A stretch of DNA of 64,000 nt from assembly GCF_030035675.1 (NCBI RefSeq), contig NC_084495.1:11067001-11131000 (forward strand). The letters are read 5' to 3'. A program made the translations under genes and the position numbers. The stretch comes from Rhineura floridana (lineage: Eukaryota > Chordata > Lepidosauria > Squamata > Rhineuridae). Every line of letters begins with the position of its first letter. Within the stretch, counting starts at the first letter, position 1. Below the pieces are notes generated by a model that was not told the origin of the DNA, ran no database searches, and saw nothing but the letters and a program-made list of their open reading frames with translations. Below are positions 20,013 through 32,750 of this stretch, one piece after another.

Positions 20013-20165
20013 CCATGGATCAGTGGTAGAGCACATGCTTTACATACAGAGGGTTCCATCCCTGATATGCCCAGTTAAAAGGAACACATAGCAGGTGACC
20101 CTGAAGAACCTTTGTCATCCAGGGCATGCCACATCAAGCTAATGGACAGATGGTCCAACCCCTTC
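20013..20165 (+). mobile_element. tRNA SINE type B
   Basis: GGATCAGTGGTAGAGCACATG is A-box-like, and CAGAGGGTTCCATCCCTG is the decayed B-box region. The tail region follows to about 20165. Confidence 0.6.
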
Positions 20166-22591
20166 TCTGTGACAATGCGGTTGAAGGGCCACCTGTGACC
20201 TGTGTTCAAATGTTACATCTGCCTTTTCACTGAGCATGTTTAACTTTCTCTCTGTTTGGCTGGCTGATCAGTTAAATTTTATCTGGAATGAACTCTATGT
20301 TTTCCCCAAGAGTATATTTTTCATTACCTTGTCAAGAACTTAATGCAATAGCTGGAGGATCTGTTTTACCTCAGATGTCACAAATGCAGAGATTGCTTTA
20401 TTCCATTCTAAGCACTGCCATACAAGTTACAGAGGTTACCTGCATTCCATCTCAGGACTTACAATCCTGTGTTGAAGTTTTCAAATCATATAGCTGTATC
20501 ATTTTACACAATCATTGACCTAGGATGAACTGAATGAAAGATGAAATACCATTTTAGGAAACGAATTGCCCAGACATGACTTGGGGGGGAAATCTTCATG
20601 AGGTCTTTGGAAACCAAAATATCAGTGCATGGTTTTATGAATTCAGCTATCTATGGAAGATGTCATTGCTTGTCAAGGGTCATGAATGGTGGGGAGCATA
20701 TGTGGTGACATACTTGATGATCACTGGAAATTGACAAGGCCAAACCAAGTCAGGCTGCTTCCTGAGATGGAGGATAAGATGGCACCTCCTCCCATTTCAT
20801 GGACAAAACCCAACCTTACAGTTGGATCTTTCTTTGACACTTCTTCCACTGCACCTGAGCATAGCATATTAGTTTAGGGGGCACAGGACAGGCCATGTAG
20901 ACAGCTCTGTCTATTCCCTACCCTTCAGCATTTGCTGCTTGAGGTTACTGCCTGTCTCACGGCATGGCCCGCCTTAGAAACTGAAGTTTCCTTTTAAACT
21001 ACTTGGAAACCATAGAATTAGCACTCTTACCTGTAGATGTCACTTTGGCTTATTTCTTGCCATGCTCAACATCTCGTGACAACAGTTGACCATAACAGTT
21101 GAACTCTAACCCAACTTCCCTGTCAAGTAGGTGAATATCCCAGGAAGGAGATGGACATGGTCCAAGGGAGGCATTCTGTCTGCTCAACTGAGCTTATTCA
21201 CAAGAATGAACTGTGCAAACAGCTTTGTCCAAAGCAGGAGCATCACTGAGGGACTGTTGGTGGCCTCTCCAGTTCACTGCCTCTCAGACATGAAAGCCTC
21301 ATTCATCCCTCAGCTGACTGAAGTGGAAGCAGATCTTTTCACACAAGCCACCACAGTGCTCCATCCATCCCATGCTCTGCTTTTGAGCAGAAGGAAGGGA
21401 TGAAAGGAGGCGATAGTGGCCAGGTTTCAGTGCCTGTCCTCTCAGCAGCTTTTCTCTAGCACAGATGTTCTCAGTCTGAGGCCTGTGGACCACTAATAGT
21501 CTGCAAGCTCCATCAAGTGGTTTGCAGAAAAGATAAGAGCTGGAGAGTGGTCTATTAGGGGAAACAGGGCACTGCCCCACCAGTCTCAGCCTTGATTCCT
21601 GCAAGGCCACCTTCCTTCCTTCCTACTTACATCTCATCCGGGGGGGGGCACTGCCTACCACTTCCCTCTCCTTAGTTTCTGTGTTGCCTTTGTAAAACTC
21701 AGGAGGGAGAAGGAGGGAGACAAAATTAGCATTTCTTGGATCCACCTATCATTGGCTCTGGCTCCATGATACTCCATGTTAGGCTCCCTGACTTCCACCC
21801 CACCAGCCCCAATGGGCACTAGCCACCACTGCAGTTAAGAATATAACTTGGCCCTGCATTTGATTGGGTTTATTTTTTACTGACAGTGGAGACTGAGACC
21901 ACTTTGACCAGGCTACCTTCCTGTACAGGATGGGCTTTTCATCCTTTGCCATCCTCAAGTCCTAATATAGAAGCAGGATGTATGCTGAACCTACTCTGAG
22001 GTTTTAAGTTGACAGACATCCTGCCAACATCACAGAGTTTTGCTCTCCAAAACAGGCACATCCATTGCACTAGAAAGGGAAGACTAAAGCTACTAAAATA
22101 TGAGTTGTGCGTGTGTTTTGGTTTGTAGAGCAAACGGAAAGGTTATTCAGTGGTTCACCAAGACCCCAAGCAATTATCAAAGGGACCACAGGAAAAATAC
22201 GTTGGAGAGCCACTGGTGTGGTGGTTGTTTTCTCCTGTGGAAGAGATGCTTCAGGATGGTAATGAGGTTCAAGATGGGCAGGGTGGCCACTTGTGCATTG
22301 CTCCAAATGAGGAAGCAGATCTGCATGACATTTGCATATGTTAATGTATATGTGTAGTGCAGGTTTTAATAGAAAGATATCTTATCAAATAGGATAATAT
22401 GTGACCAGGTGACTTGTATGCCTGCTCAGTTTGCTATCCAGGTGGGCAGCTTGTTGATGGGCAGCTTTAAGCCCTCTGGTGCTCTCCCTTCTTAGGGTCC
22501 TTTAGTCTTAATTGGACTTGGACCAGGCAGTCCTTGAATTAGAAGATGCTTTCATGTGGAGGCCTGTCCTCTGACAGCACTTCAGAAAGAG

Positions 22592-22728
22592 CAGGCATGG
22601 GGAACCTCTGGCCCTCCAGATGTTGCTGAACTACAACTCCCCTAATCTTTGGCCATGGGCCATACTTGCTGGGGCTGATGTCAGTTGTAGTTCAGCAACA
22701 TCTGGAAGGCCAAAGGTACCCAACACAT
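22592..22728. mobile_element. hAT-like MITE (AACATCTGG family)
   Basis: GGGGAACCTCTGGCCCTCC and GGAAGGCCAAAGGTACCC are the inverted ends. CTGAACTACAACTCCCC and GTCAGTTGTAGTTCAG are the inner arms. Confidence 0.75.
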
Positions 22729-23296
22729 GAGATAGAGGACTGTTCTCTATAAAGTAGGGAACATGGCTTCCCTGCATGTGGGTGGATTGATAGATCCTAC
22801 ACTTGGTGCTAGCAGCTGGGCATGTTTATCCCATAGCACAACTTTGTGGGGTTTTTATATATATAAGGTGTCAAGGTTCTCAGGCAAACTGGCTTTCTGT
22901 CCGAAGGGAAGCCAGTTCTTATACTGAACAGTGTGCATATTCAGAGGCTCTTGCCTGAATGATCATCCCCCTATCTGAGGAGAGGTAAGCGGGGAACAGA
23001 AAGAGGGCCTTCTCATTTGCGGCACTATGACTATAGGGAGTGCCTATCCAAGAGAAGCTTGCCAGGCATCGACTCTGATGTCTTTCTAGGGCCAAAGACC
23101 ACTTGCCCAGGCATTCCACCCATGCTGCCTGGGGCTGATGAGAGCTGAAGTCTAAAACATCTGGAGGGCACCAGGTTGGAGAAGGCTGATATAGCTGTAC
23201 TTAACTTAATTTTGCCCTTCTCCTGGATTTTATTGCAGCTGTACTCCTTCACTGGGTGTTTGTTCTGCCATTTTAAATATCTACTCTGCCCTGGAA

Positions 23297-23464
23297 CTAG
23301 GGATGGAAAGATCTGTCAGTTCTGGTTCTCTCGGTTTCTCATTTTTGCAATCGTAAATCCAGTTCTCCACACTTCTGCAGTAATTTACGATCCCCCCCCC
23401 AAAAAAAAAAACCCTCATGAAAATTCTCCAGCATTTTAGTGCAAATTTCACCGAATAAACACTG
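23297..23464 (-). mobile_element. hAT-like element fragment (TAGGGATGG family), intron 2
   Basis: Starts TAGGGATGGAAAGATCTGTC, the minus-strand terminus, and continues with CAGTTCTCCACACTTCTGC and CAGCATTTTAGTGCAAATTTC. It then breaks off. An A/C-rich run (23390-23412) lies inside. Confidence 0.65.
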
Positions 23465-24064
23465 GTTGTAAGTAAGAAGGCAGGAAGGTGAGGGCTGCTA
23501 GAGGTCAGGCTTGAGGGTTGATGGGGCAAATGAGCCAGCCTCCAGCATTTCATGCTTTGTTTGAAAGCTTCCCAGAAGCATCTGGCTGGCCACAGTGAGA
23601 AACGGGATACGGTACTGGACAGAACGCTTCTAACGTCAATATGCTGCCAGGGCACAGCATTTGGAGCAAGGGGGGGAAAGGCGGCTGGGGAAAGGAATAA
23701 GCACTTCATTGCTGCCACTCCACTCTAAATGGTCTCCTCTGTAAGAGATTCTTCACACACACACAAAAGGATGTGGGTTTTCCGGAAAACCTCCTGTTAG
23801 TTTTCAGCTAGAATCTCTACTATGTGAAATTAAGATCTTATAATATGACCCAGACAAGCAATTTCCAAATGAGTACGCAGCAACTGTTTTACAACTGTTG
23901 CTTTTCTTTCTTTTTTTTTGTCCACTTGCTTTTCAAGTTTGATTTTATTGATATTTTCTTACATGTATATTGTGTTATGAAAACTGCTTAAAGGTTGTTG
24001 TTGATTAAGCGGCATATCTTGTTAGATAAATAAGCAAACATATGGAGGCTTAGCTCTACACCAA

Positions 24065-24600
<536 letters not shown>

Positions 24601-25213
24601 TAGCTAATTCTATTGTTTATTAGCATTGACAGTCAAATGGTGACCATTGCGCATAAGCAGAGGAATTCCCATTGTTCTGATGGGTAGTCTAAGTGTAAAT
24701 AGAGGTCTTCTGTATCACAGGGATTGCTATCAACCTGCCTCCCATCTTCCCTCCCTACCTTTGGTGATCCAATTAAAAGATCCCATTCAGTTCATATTTT
24801 GAAGTTTCACACCTGTTTTGCACCTGCCTGACTAATGTGTAAAGTGGAACACAGTTATTCTTTGAGTTTTGCATGTCTTGGCTTAATCTTAGCTCAAAAA
24901 TGCGTATTAAAATGTGTCCTATGACTACGCATTTAGAAATGTGTATTTTATGCAAAAATGCATTCAAAAATACATACTTTTTTTAAAAAAAATCACAGAT
25001 GAATATGGAATGGCATGGACTTATGAATGAGCACGTCCCAAACTGAGATGGATCAGAAATATCCTGAACCAACCATCCATGCTCCCAACTATATACCAGG
25101 GTAAAGCCCCATTACTTATAGCATATGAGTGTCCCTGTGAAATCTTATAATTTAAGCCTCAGAAATACAGTTTCAAAATCTTGCTTGGTGCTCAGCTACG
25201 GAATCGTGACAAA

Positions 25214-25790
25214 TTTGGAGATTCAGTTCTCCATCTGTAAAATGGAAAAGTTATTGTGAGGCTATTTGCAACTCAGTTCTGTAAAATGGGAAGGTTACTG
25301 TGAGGCAATGTGCAGACTATCTTCTCCATCCACAAAATGGAAAAGACTATCATGAAGCATTTTGCAGACTCAGTTCTCCATCCATAAAATGGGGAAGTTG
25401 TCGTGAGAGAACGTGCAGCTTCAGGCCTCATCTGCATTAGACTTTTCAGGCAGTATCATACCACTTTAAACAGTCATGACCTCCCCCAAAGAATCCTGGG
25501 GACTGTAGTTCACCAGATGTACTGAGAGGTGTTAGGAGGCCCCTATTCCCTTCATAGAGCTATAATTCACAGAGTGGTTTAACAATCAATCCCTTTTCCC
25601 AGGAACTCTGGGGAGGGGAATAGGGGTTTCCTAGCAACTTTCAGCACCCTTAACAAAATACAATTCTCGGGATGCTTTGGGGGAAGTCATGACTGTTTAA
25701 AGTAGTATGATACTGCTTTAAATGTATAGTGCAGATGGGGCCTCTCTGCTCCATCCACAAAATGGGAAAGTTATCATAAGGTCAAACGAG
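25214..25790 (+). repeat. Degenerate ~50-bp tandem repeat split by a MITE
   Basis: Units share TCAGTTCTCCATC then TAAAATGGAAAAGTTATTGTG and a GCAG-like end. Four units lie at 25214-25433, and a fifth (CTGCTCCATCCACAAAATGG) follows the MITE at 25743-25790. Units differ at many positions, so the array is old. Confidence 0.7.
25434..25742. mobile_element. Palindromic MITE (GGCC...CATCTGCA subgroup, Harbinger-like)
   Basis: Ends GGCCTCATCTGCAT and GTGCAGATGGGGCC are inverted. The inner arms CATGACCTCCCCCAAAGAATC and GATGCTTTGGGGGAAGTCATG make a long foldback. Flanking triplets are TCA and TCT. It is about 310 bp, the same size class as the copies at 36985 and 49545. Confidence 0.75.
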
Positions 25791-25867
25791 GGGAAGACAG
25801 TAAAGCACCTTTCCTGCTAACAGTGCTGTAAGAAATAACCCTTCTTCTCCTCAACTTCTTCCCCCAG

Positions 25868-25961
25868 AATGGGAATGTGCTATGCAACAGAATAAGGTGC
25901 CCTAACGTACACTGTTCCGCCCCGGTGCATGTGCCTCAGCTCTGCTGTCCACGCTGCCCAG
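25868..25961 (+). CDS. CHRDL1: CHRDL1 coding exon 4: second half of VWC domain 1
   Basis: It encodes residues 71-101 plus one base: [16 protein letters not shown], then [13 protein letters not shown]. The CCPRC motif (CCxxC) closes the first VWC domain. The acceptor is CTTCTTCCCCCAG|AAT and the donor CCAG|GTAATA. Length is 94 bases, phase 0 to 1. The exon pair 3/4 forms a complete VWC domain of about 65 residues, as in human CHRDL1. The next exon supplies the linker to VWC domain 2. Confidence 0.97.
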
Positions 25962-26357
25962 GTAATATCTTATTTTCCAGTACAACAAATCTCCGTCTAT
26001 GTGCTCAGCTCAGGACGCCAGGCCAGAGAAAACAGACAAATTCCCCACCTAAAAATAACAATGGAATGCTTTCATGCAGCAAACCCTGTTACACACTCCA
26101 TTTATGACAAGAGAGGGCCGTATTCTCAGGAGACGAGTGGCTGAGGAACACACACCCCCTTCAGCGCCCTGTTCTATGTGTGGCCACTGAGTGTTTTATC
26201 AGAGCAAGCTGGCAAGATAAAATTCCCTCCAAATGAATCTAGTTAATAGTGCTTCTCCTCTGTATATGCAGAGCTCTCCATTTTTATTTACCCTGTACTA
26301 AAATCTGACTTTTTGCTATTTTGCTAGCACAGTGTTCTTTTGTCTCAGGAAGTGTAT

Positions 26358-26520
26358 TTCATAAGGAGAACCCTGCTGGATCAGGCCAATGGCCCATCCT
26401 GCTCTCACAGTGGCCAAACAGATGCCTGCCGGAAGCCGGCAAGAAGGACCTGAGTGCAACAGCACTCTCCCTTCTTGTAGCTTCCAGCAAGTGGTAGTCA
26501 GCAATGCTAAAATTCTAGCA
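26358..26520 (-). mobile_element. CR1-like LINE 3' end (TTCTTATG group)
   Basis: CATAAGGAGAACCCTGCTGG is the inverted tail. CTCTCACAGTGGCCAAACAG and the AAGCCGGCAAG block follow. It ends at a short (CA)n at 26519-26534. Confidence 0.7.
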
Positions 26521-27261
26521 CACACACACACACAGAGTATTATTTGGGGAGGGGGTGTGGCCAGCCAAATGCACAGATGTATTGGCATCTAAATCTGAAC
26601 ATGAGCTTTCTGGATATAAAGGAAAAAGCATTTCCAAATCAGTATGTTTCCTAAGTTTTTTGCAAGTGCATGCAGCAGACCTCAAGGAAAATGTTCAGTC
26701 TGTGGGTGGCTTAGTTACTACACGCAGAATCCTATTTTCACCTTGCACATTCACCCTGTTCTGTTATCCTGTTCTGCTGGGGCTTGGTGATAACTGGAGA
26801 AGTGGTAGCAGTTACCACAGTCTGGGCAGGGCAGGCCATTCAGGACCCTGGACAGTTCCCAGTGGGCCTTACCAGCTGAACTTTGGAAGATGCCGTCTGA
26901 GCAAACAACCAGAGTCATGTGAAAGCTTAAGAAGGCTAGCAAGGCCTTCCCTTCCAGTGGCTCCACCTCCTGGGAGAACAGTCTGCAATCCATAGTTGAC
27001 TCTGAAATCACATGCTCCTGTGTGGCCATGGAACAGGAGAATCATGTCCTCAGGCCAGGATGCATAGAAGGGGGTGCTGGGGTATGTGAATCATCTGAAA
27101 CTGTGTCCTCCCTAACCTTTGACCATACTAGCTGGAGCTGATGGGAGTTGTGCCCCAATCCCTGCGTGAGCTCGGGCAGGTCAGATCATGTGTGTCTTCA
27201 TATAGCAACTCATTTCCAGTCATTTCCACACAGCCATGCTTGTGTTATGGTTTGTTAAGGG

Positions 27262-27692
27262 TAGGGATGGGGGAATCCATCCATTCTGGATTCTCTCCGT
27301 TCTTCATTCTTGCAATCTTAACTTCAGTTCTCCACATTTCACATTAGTGTGTCCTCATGAAAACTCACCAGCATTTTAGTGTGAATTTCTCCTTCTGTAT
27401 ACATGTGTGCATGCAATTTTGCCTAATATACACGTTTTTGCGAAGCAATTTCCCCTCAAATAATGCATTTTTTGTATATTAGCTTCAGCAGTATATGCAT
27501 TTTGAAAGACGCTTTACCCCAATATATGCATTTTTGTACACATTACTTGGCTGGAGAAATGCATTGCAAAATTCAGAGAAGTGCAAGTTTTGAAGGACAG
27601 GTTTGTTTCAGTTTGTGCATTGCCTCAGAAAGTGCAAGTGAGATTGGTTTGCCTTTACATGCGAGCCATATAAAATTTCTCCTCCATCCCTA
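27262..27692 (-). mobile_element. hAT-like element (TAGGGATGG family), end to end
   Basis: 431 bp with both ends visible: TAGGGATGGGGGAATCC at the left and CCTCCATCCCTA at the right. The AT-rich interior (TAATATACACGTTTTTGCG, CAATATATGCATTTTTG) matches the family. Flanking 8-mers GTTAAGGG and GTAAGTCC agree poorly. Confidence 0.75.
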
Positions 27693-27749
27693 GTAAGTCC
27701 CTCTGAACTCAGCATGACTTACTTCTGAGTAGAGACTTGTGCTGCAACT

Positions 27750-28790
27750 GTCTGACTATAACAAACTCAATGTGTTGCTTGGGTACCTCGGAACCAAATC
27801 AAATCTCTCCTCCTTCCTTAGTTAAGACCGGATCAAATCCCTGTGCAACCTTCAGCCCTCAAAGTGCAAACTACAATGGAGATGTGATGCTTGCTGTCTT
27901 TGTGGCTCAAGCATTGGTTTCTTTGAGCAATTTCTTTAGGCTGCCATAAAAAGAAAAACACAGGAAATTAAGCCGTGTGCACATCCACAAATATGAAAGC
28001 GCTGCAGAGAGACTCGATTTCATTAGGGATGCTGAAGAAACCTGAGCATCAGAATTGAAACTTCACTGTTAACTTGATACAGTTGGAAAACCCGAGTTGG
28101 CCCACGTGCCGCACTGCTGGTTTAATCACTCCAAGTGGTGGGTGATCTTGCATGTGCTACCGGAGGGCTGTGTTAAAGGACAAGCTGTTGGATTGGCTTT
28201 TGCAAGCTTAACAGAGCCCTTGAAGTTGTTTTCAAAAAGCACTGGGTAGTATAATGTGTTTGACACCTGTATCTTAAGGCTGTACATATGGAGGCAGTTA
28301 GCGTCCACATTTGCAGTTGTTTGATGCTGGATTGCTTCCCAATCCTGTCTCACTGCTTTCAGCCACTGCTCAAAAGCAACCCACTGAGCTGACTTTACAA
28401 AACTAATCACTGAGCCCTCGTCGAAATCTCTTTGTATTTTATTTAAATATTAAATTACAGTGTGCTTAATTGGGGGCTAGAGCTTCTGGGGTTCGATTTA
28501 TCAGCAGATGGATTCTCAATTTTCTTCAAAGCACATTTAAGTCCTTGGAAAGTTCCCCCATCAACTCTGAAAATAACATCAACCAGTTGTTCTGATGTTA
28601 ATTAGTAAAAACTCCCCTGTAAAAAAAATTAGAGATATTTTTTTTCTTCCAGGCAGTTTATGGTTCCAATATCATTTCTTCATCCATTGTTGAAACCTTT
28701 TGCTATTTTAATTTTATTGTCATTGAGGCTAATATAATTTTTTCAGCTTTGGATTTCTTCTAACTCTCTTCTGTATCCATTCTGTTTATC
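27750..28790. other. Repeat-free intronic block
   Basis: I recognise no repeat family in this kilobase except perhaps small pieces at its left edge, which is unusual here. A 94-codon minus-strand open frame (28126-28410) has no recognisable domain and no splice context. The block might be conserved non-coding DNA. Confidence 0.4.
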
Positions 28791-28792
28791 GA

Positions 28793-29220
28793 TCATAAGA
28801 ACATAAGAAGAGCCTGCTGGATCAGGCCAGTGGCCCATCTAGTCCAGCATCCTGTTCTCACAGTGGCCAACCAGGTACCTGGGGGAAGCCCGCAAGCAGG
28901 ACCCGAGTGCAAGAACACTCTCCCCTCCTGAGGCTTCCGGCAACTGGTTTTCAGAAGCATGCTGCCTCTGACTAGGGTGGCAGAGCACAGCCATCACGGC
29001 TAGTAGCCATTGATAGCCCTGTCCTCCATGAATTTGTCTAATCTTCTTTTAAAGCCATCCAAGCTGGTGACTATTACTGCATCTTGTGGGAGCAAATTCC
29101 ATAGTTTGACTATGCGCTGAGTAAAGAAGTACTTCCTTTTGTCTGTCCTGAATCTTCCAACATTCAGCTTCTTTGAATGTCCACGAGTTCTAGTATTATG
29201 AGAGAGGGAGAAAAACTTTC
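28793..29220 (-). mobile_element. CR1-like LINE 3' portion (TTCTTATG group)
   Basis: The best copy of the group. The inverted tail CATAAGAACATAAGAAGAGCC is followed by AGTGGCCCATCTAGTCCAGC and CAGTGGCCAACCAGGTACC. Then come the last coding codons: tttgtctaatcttctttta and the complement of the LNVGRF-like codons. Confidence 0.8.
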
Positions 29221-29499
29221 ATGGATGTTGGTGGTGTTACCATTTAAAGACTATCTCCCAACTGAAGAGAACGCAGTTGATTAAATTGTCTCAGTTATAG
29301 TTGACTGATCAATTAAATTTGCATGTGAGCAAAAACAAATAGGTCTGGAGCAAAAGAAGCTTTCTTTGTTTTCATCTGACATATGTTGTGTAAGCATCAT
29401 CTGAGAAGAGGCATCTCCTCCTGTGTGAGAGACAGGAGAATGCCTCTTATGAGAGACAATGGTTGCCATCCGCAGTTTTTATACACGCTTTTTGAAGGG

Positions 29500-29640
29500 T
29501 CAGTCGCAGTCACAGAAGATAACACTGGAGGGATTCTCATCTCCCAGGCTCTTCAACATCTACATGAAACCACTGGGGGATGTCATCTGAACTGTTACCA
29601 AGCCTACGTTTCTCTCAGCTCACACTGGGATGAGAAGTAA
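29500..29640 (+). mobile_element. L2-like LINE reverse transcriptase fragment
   Basis: Frames spell pieces of the RT palm: a GG-rich segment, then RLFNIYMKPLGGCH, corresponding to the conserved SPxLFNIYMKPLGE region just before the YADD box. It is short and interrupted. Confidence 0.55.
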
Positions 29641-30116
29641 GTCCAGGTGCTTTGAAGAAAGATGCATTCCAAGCCTGGTGGATCTGGGAGCAGTCTTTCA
29701 TTACAATGCCAAAAAATTGTGGGATTGTTGAGTTTCAGTCCAAACTAAAGCACCTTGGACAGCTCCTTAAAACCTGGAGCAGAGTCACTGCTCCACTGAC
29801 ATCAGAGCCACCAGGCTCCACTGAATTTAAGCAAGGTTGCCCAGAAGTCTGCACTGCACATGTGTGGGATCATCTCCAGTTTGTACTCGCTCCCCCGACC
29901 CCGCCAGACTGGAACAAGGCTTGATTCAGTGTGGCCCACATGAGTGACTCAGCATTTCCCTTTTGCTTATGCTGAACTGTGTATACAATGCACTCTTGTG
30001 TCACCAAAAAGAGCAATGTTCTCCAACCTGTCCTGCGTGCATTTGGTTCCCTTGCAGAATGGCTTTCTCCTTGTCTGGCTTGAGACTAGGGATGAGCGAG
30101 CCCACTTTGGACTTTT

Positions 30117-30229
30117 GAAAATGGAAATGGCCTGCCTCCAAGTCGATCCCGACTTATGGCTACCCTATGAATTGGGTTTTCATGGTAAGCGGTATTCAGA
30201 GGGGGTTTCCCATGGCCTCCCTCTGAGTT
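30117..30229 (-). mobile_element. Partial Sauria-type SINE (tail part)
   Basis: AAGTCGATCCCGACTTATGG through CCCATGGCCTCCCTCTGAG is the inverted 3' half. The tRNA head is absent. A 12-bp unit (TTTTAGATGGAT) repeats almost three times right after it (30229-30261). Confidence 0.75.
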
Positions 30230-30782
30230 TTAGATGGATTTTTAGATGGATTTTTAGATAGTTCTCATGCTCGCTCTGTGTGTGGAGTAAGCATGCTTGC
30301 TGCAAATGCAGTGACTTTTCTGCAGCACCGGATGCTCTGTCTGCAGCTGCCACCCTCCACGCTGCTGGGCATGCCTCCCTTCCCCTTTACTGAGTGCAGA
30401 CACCTCCTCTTCCTCTTTCCTTCCAGATAAGAGGGGGGCACCTCCTCTCCCACCTCCCCTCCTGCTTTTAATGGTGAAGGGTTGAGAGTGCAGCATTTAA
30501 AGGATTTAATCATAGAGATTAAAAGGAAAATCCAGAGAGACCCTCTAGGCTTCCCTATTACCCTTTATGAGTATAAATCTTTCACATGTCCTCCCACCTT
30601 GCTCCCACTTCCTACTTTGGCTTCATTTACTGTATCGATTTGAACCGGATGAAGCCGACGTAAGTGGGAACGAAACAAAGACAGGCTGGAGCTGCATTCC
30701 AGTTTGATGGAATGCTAGTGGACTGGGACCAGCATGTGGATCCCAACCTTACTTGAGACTGATCCCCGCATGCAGTATTCCA

Positions 30783-30945
30783 TACAGCATTTTATTCTTA
30801 CGACAGTGCTCTGAGGTAGGCTAGGCTGATGAATAGTGTGTGTCTGACATAAAGTTCCCCAATACACTTCTGTGCTGAGTTGAGACTCAAACCCAGGTCT
30901 CCCTGCTTTTAGTCCAACACTCGATACCAACTTTACCAACCCAGG
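30783..30945 (-). mobile_element. CORE/MIR-like SINE (decayed)
   Basis: On the minus strand it has the tRNA head at the right (complement of CTCAAACCCAGGTCTCC, TTAGTCCAACACTCG) and the core at the left (complement of TGCTCTGAGGTAGGC). Confidence 0.55.
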
Positions 30946-31058
30946 ACCATCCAGATGTTCTGGACTATGACTCCCATATCACTGCACAGCCAATAGTAAG
31001 GGATGATGGGAGTCATGGTCCTAAACATCTGGAGGGCACCAGGTTGGCGAAGCCTGCT
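30938..31058. mobile_element. hAT-like MITE (CCAGGTTGG ends)
   Basis: CCATCCAGATGTTCTGGACTA and AAACATCTGGAGGGCACCAGG are inverted ends around GACTCCCATATCACTGC. The left end is worn. Confidence 0.6.
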
Positions 31059-31584
31059 CTAGAGACCGCACCACATTGGCATTCAGTTTACAGTATCCCC
31101 TTTCCCCCCCTCCGGAATTCATTGACACTCTTCACCAAGCATATCTAAATATAGCCAGTTTTCCACATTTCAGTGATGGATTGTGTGGCTATTATTATTA
31201 AAAGCAAAGCAAGCTGTTCCATTATAAAGTCTGGCGATTAAGATCAGTCTAGCAGTGTGCTTATGTGTTCACTTGGTGTTAAATTTGTTCGATGTTGGTC
31301 ATTTGCTCTGCATTTTATAATCATATAAAGTTATGATCTTATAATTTTATGATCTTTGAATGATTATATTCTATACGCTGCCTTGATATTTTTATGAGTT
31401 GTAGGTTAATACATATTCTTATAAATACAAATAAATAAATGTCAGCAAATGACACTGGGCGATTCTAAGCATTGCCATTGAATAATGTTAGTAAGCGGGA
31501 GATATGATAGAAGAGGATAAAATTATGCCTGGTCTGGAGGAAATGGACAAAGAAAAGTTTTTTTCTCTCTCTCTCATTACACTA

Positions 31585-31985
31585 GAACTCATGGACATCT
31601 AATGAAGCTGAATGTTGGAAGATTCAAGACAGAAAAAAGAAAGTACTCCTTCACATAGCTCATAGTCAAACTATGGCATTCACTCCCATAAGAAGTAGTG
31701 ACAGCCACCAACTTGGATGGCTTTAAAAGAGGATTAACAACATTCATGGTGGATAAAGCTATTGATGGCTACTAGCCACCGTAGCTATGTTCTACCTCCA
31801 CTGTCAGAGGCTGTATGCCTTGAATTACCAGTGGTTGGTAACTCAGGTGGGTAGAGCAGGCTGTTGCACTCACATCCTACTTTGGGGCTTCCCAGAAGCA
31901 TCTGGTTGGCCACTGTGAGAACCAGATGCTAGACTAGATGGGCCATTGGTTTGATCCAGCAGGCCCTTCTTATGATCTTATGAAT
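31585..31985 (+). mobile_element. CR1-like LINE 3' portion (TTCTTATG group)
   Basis: The C-terminal codons (GAAGCTGAATGTTGGAAGATTC, encoding KLNVGRF) run into the 3' UTR with TAGACTAGATGGGCCATTGG and TTCTTATGATCTTATG. About 400 bases. Confidence 0.8.
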
Positions 31986-32574
31986 GCATCCCCCCTTTTC
32001 GGCAAAAGTATACAAGATGCTTGCACAAAATCAATAACAATACAAACCAAGATAAAAACGCAACCAGAAAGAAAAAAACACCTCCCCCAATCTAAAAACA
32101 AAACAAAACACAGCAGTTTAAAACAAGCAGCAGATTGCAGAATAAAAATCTGAGATCCAGGGTCTTACATACTTTTTCACTCCCCTGGGTTAAATTACTC
32201 CTGCTAGTCATAATCAGATATACCTCTTAGCTAGGGCTGTGCTGAAAATTTCTCCCACATTTTTTATCATCAATTAATGCAAAAATTGCACTCAAAAATT
32301 GCACTCAAAAAGGGGAGAGAAAATCTCGGTGAAATTCTCAAGGGTGCAATGTAGAGGTTTTGCCATATTTTCCTTAATTTTGCGGAAAGTGAAGGGTGTT
32401 TTGAATATATTTTGTTTCATTCTGCAAATTATCTCACTAGTGCTCTGCACTCTGCGGCCTTTCTGAGTGCTCATCTTTCAGTTATGACACAGGGATGAGA
32501 ATTTGTAGTCCTCGAGATGTTGCTGGATTACAATGCCCATCACCTCTGAAGATTGACAGTGAAGGCTGCAGCTG

Positions 32575-32750
32575 ATGGGGCCACAGCTCAGTGGTAAAGC
32601 ATCTGCCTTGCATGCAGAAGGTCCCAGGTTCAATCCCCAGCATCTCCTGCCTGAAACCCTGGAGAGCCACTGCCAGTCAGTGTTGGCAATACCAAGCTGG
32701 ATGGACCAATGATCTGACCCAGTAGAAGGCAGATTCCTATGTTCCTATGG
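32575..32750 (+). mobile_element. tRNA SINE type B, full length
   Basis: The clearest type B copy. A box-like CAGCTCAGTGGTAAAGC, TTGCATGCAGAAGG, B box AGGTTCAATCCCC, the body with CAAGCTGGATGGACCAATG, and the tail TTCCTATGTTCCTATG. The tail octamer resembles a CR1-type LINE end, so that LINE group may supply its reverse transcriptase. Confidence 0.8.

Noticed and set aside
26555-26995. 146-codon open frame in intron 4
   Set aside because: No similarity to any domain I know and no splice signals consistent with CHRDL1.
28126-28410. 94-codon minus-strand open frame in the repeat-free block
   Set aside because: Length is within chance, no start context or domain; the block is kept only as possible non-coding conserved DNA.
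32575-32650. tRNA-like A and B boxes as a possible tRNA gene
   Set aside because: Followed by the SINE body and tail and repeated in many copies; no complete cloverleaf.
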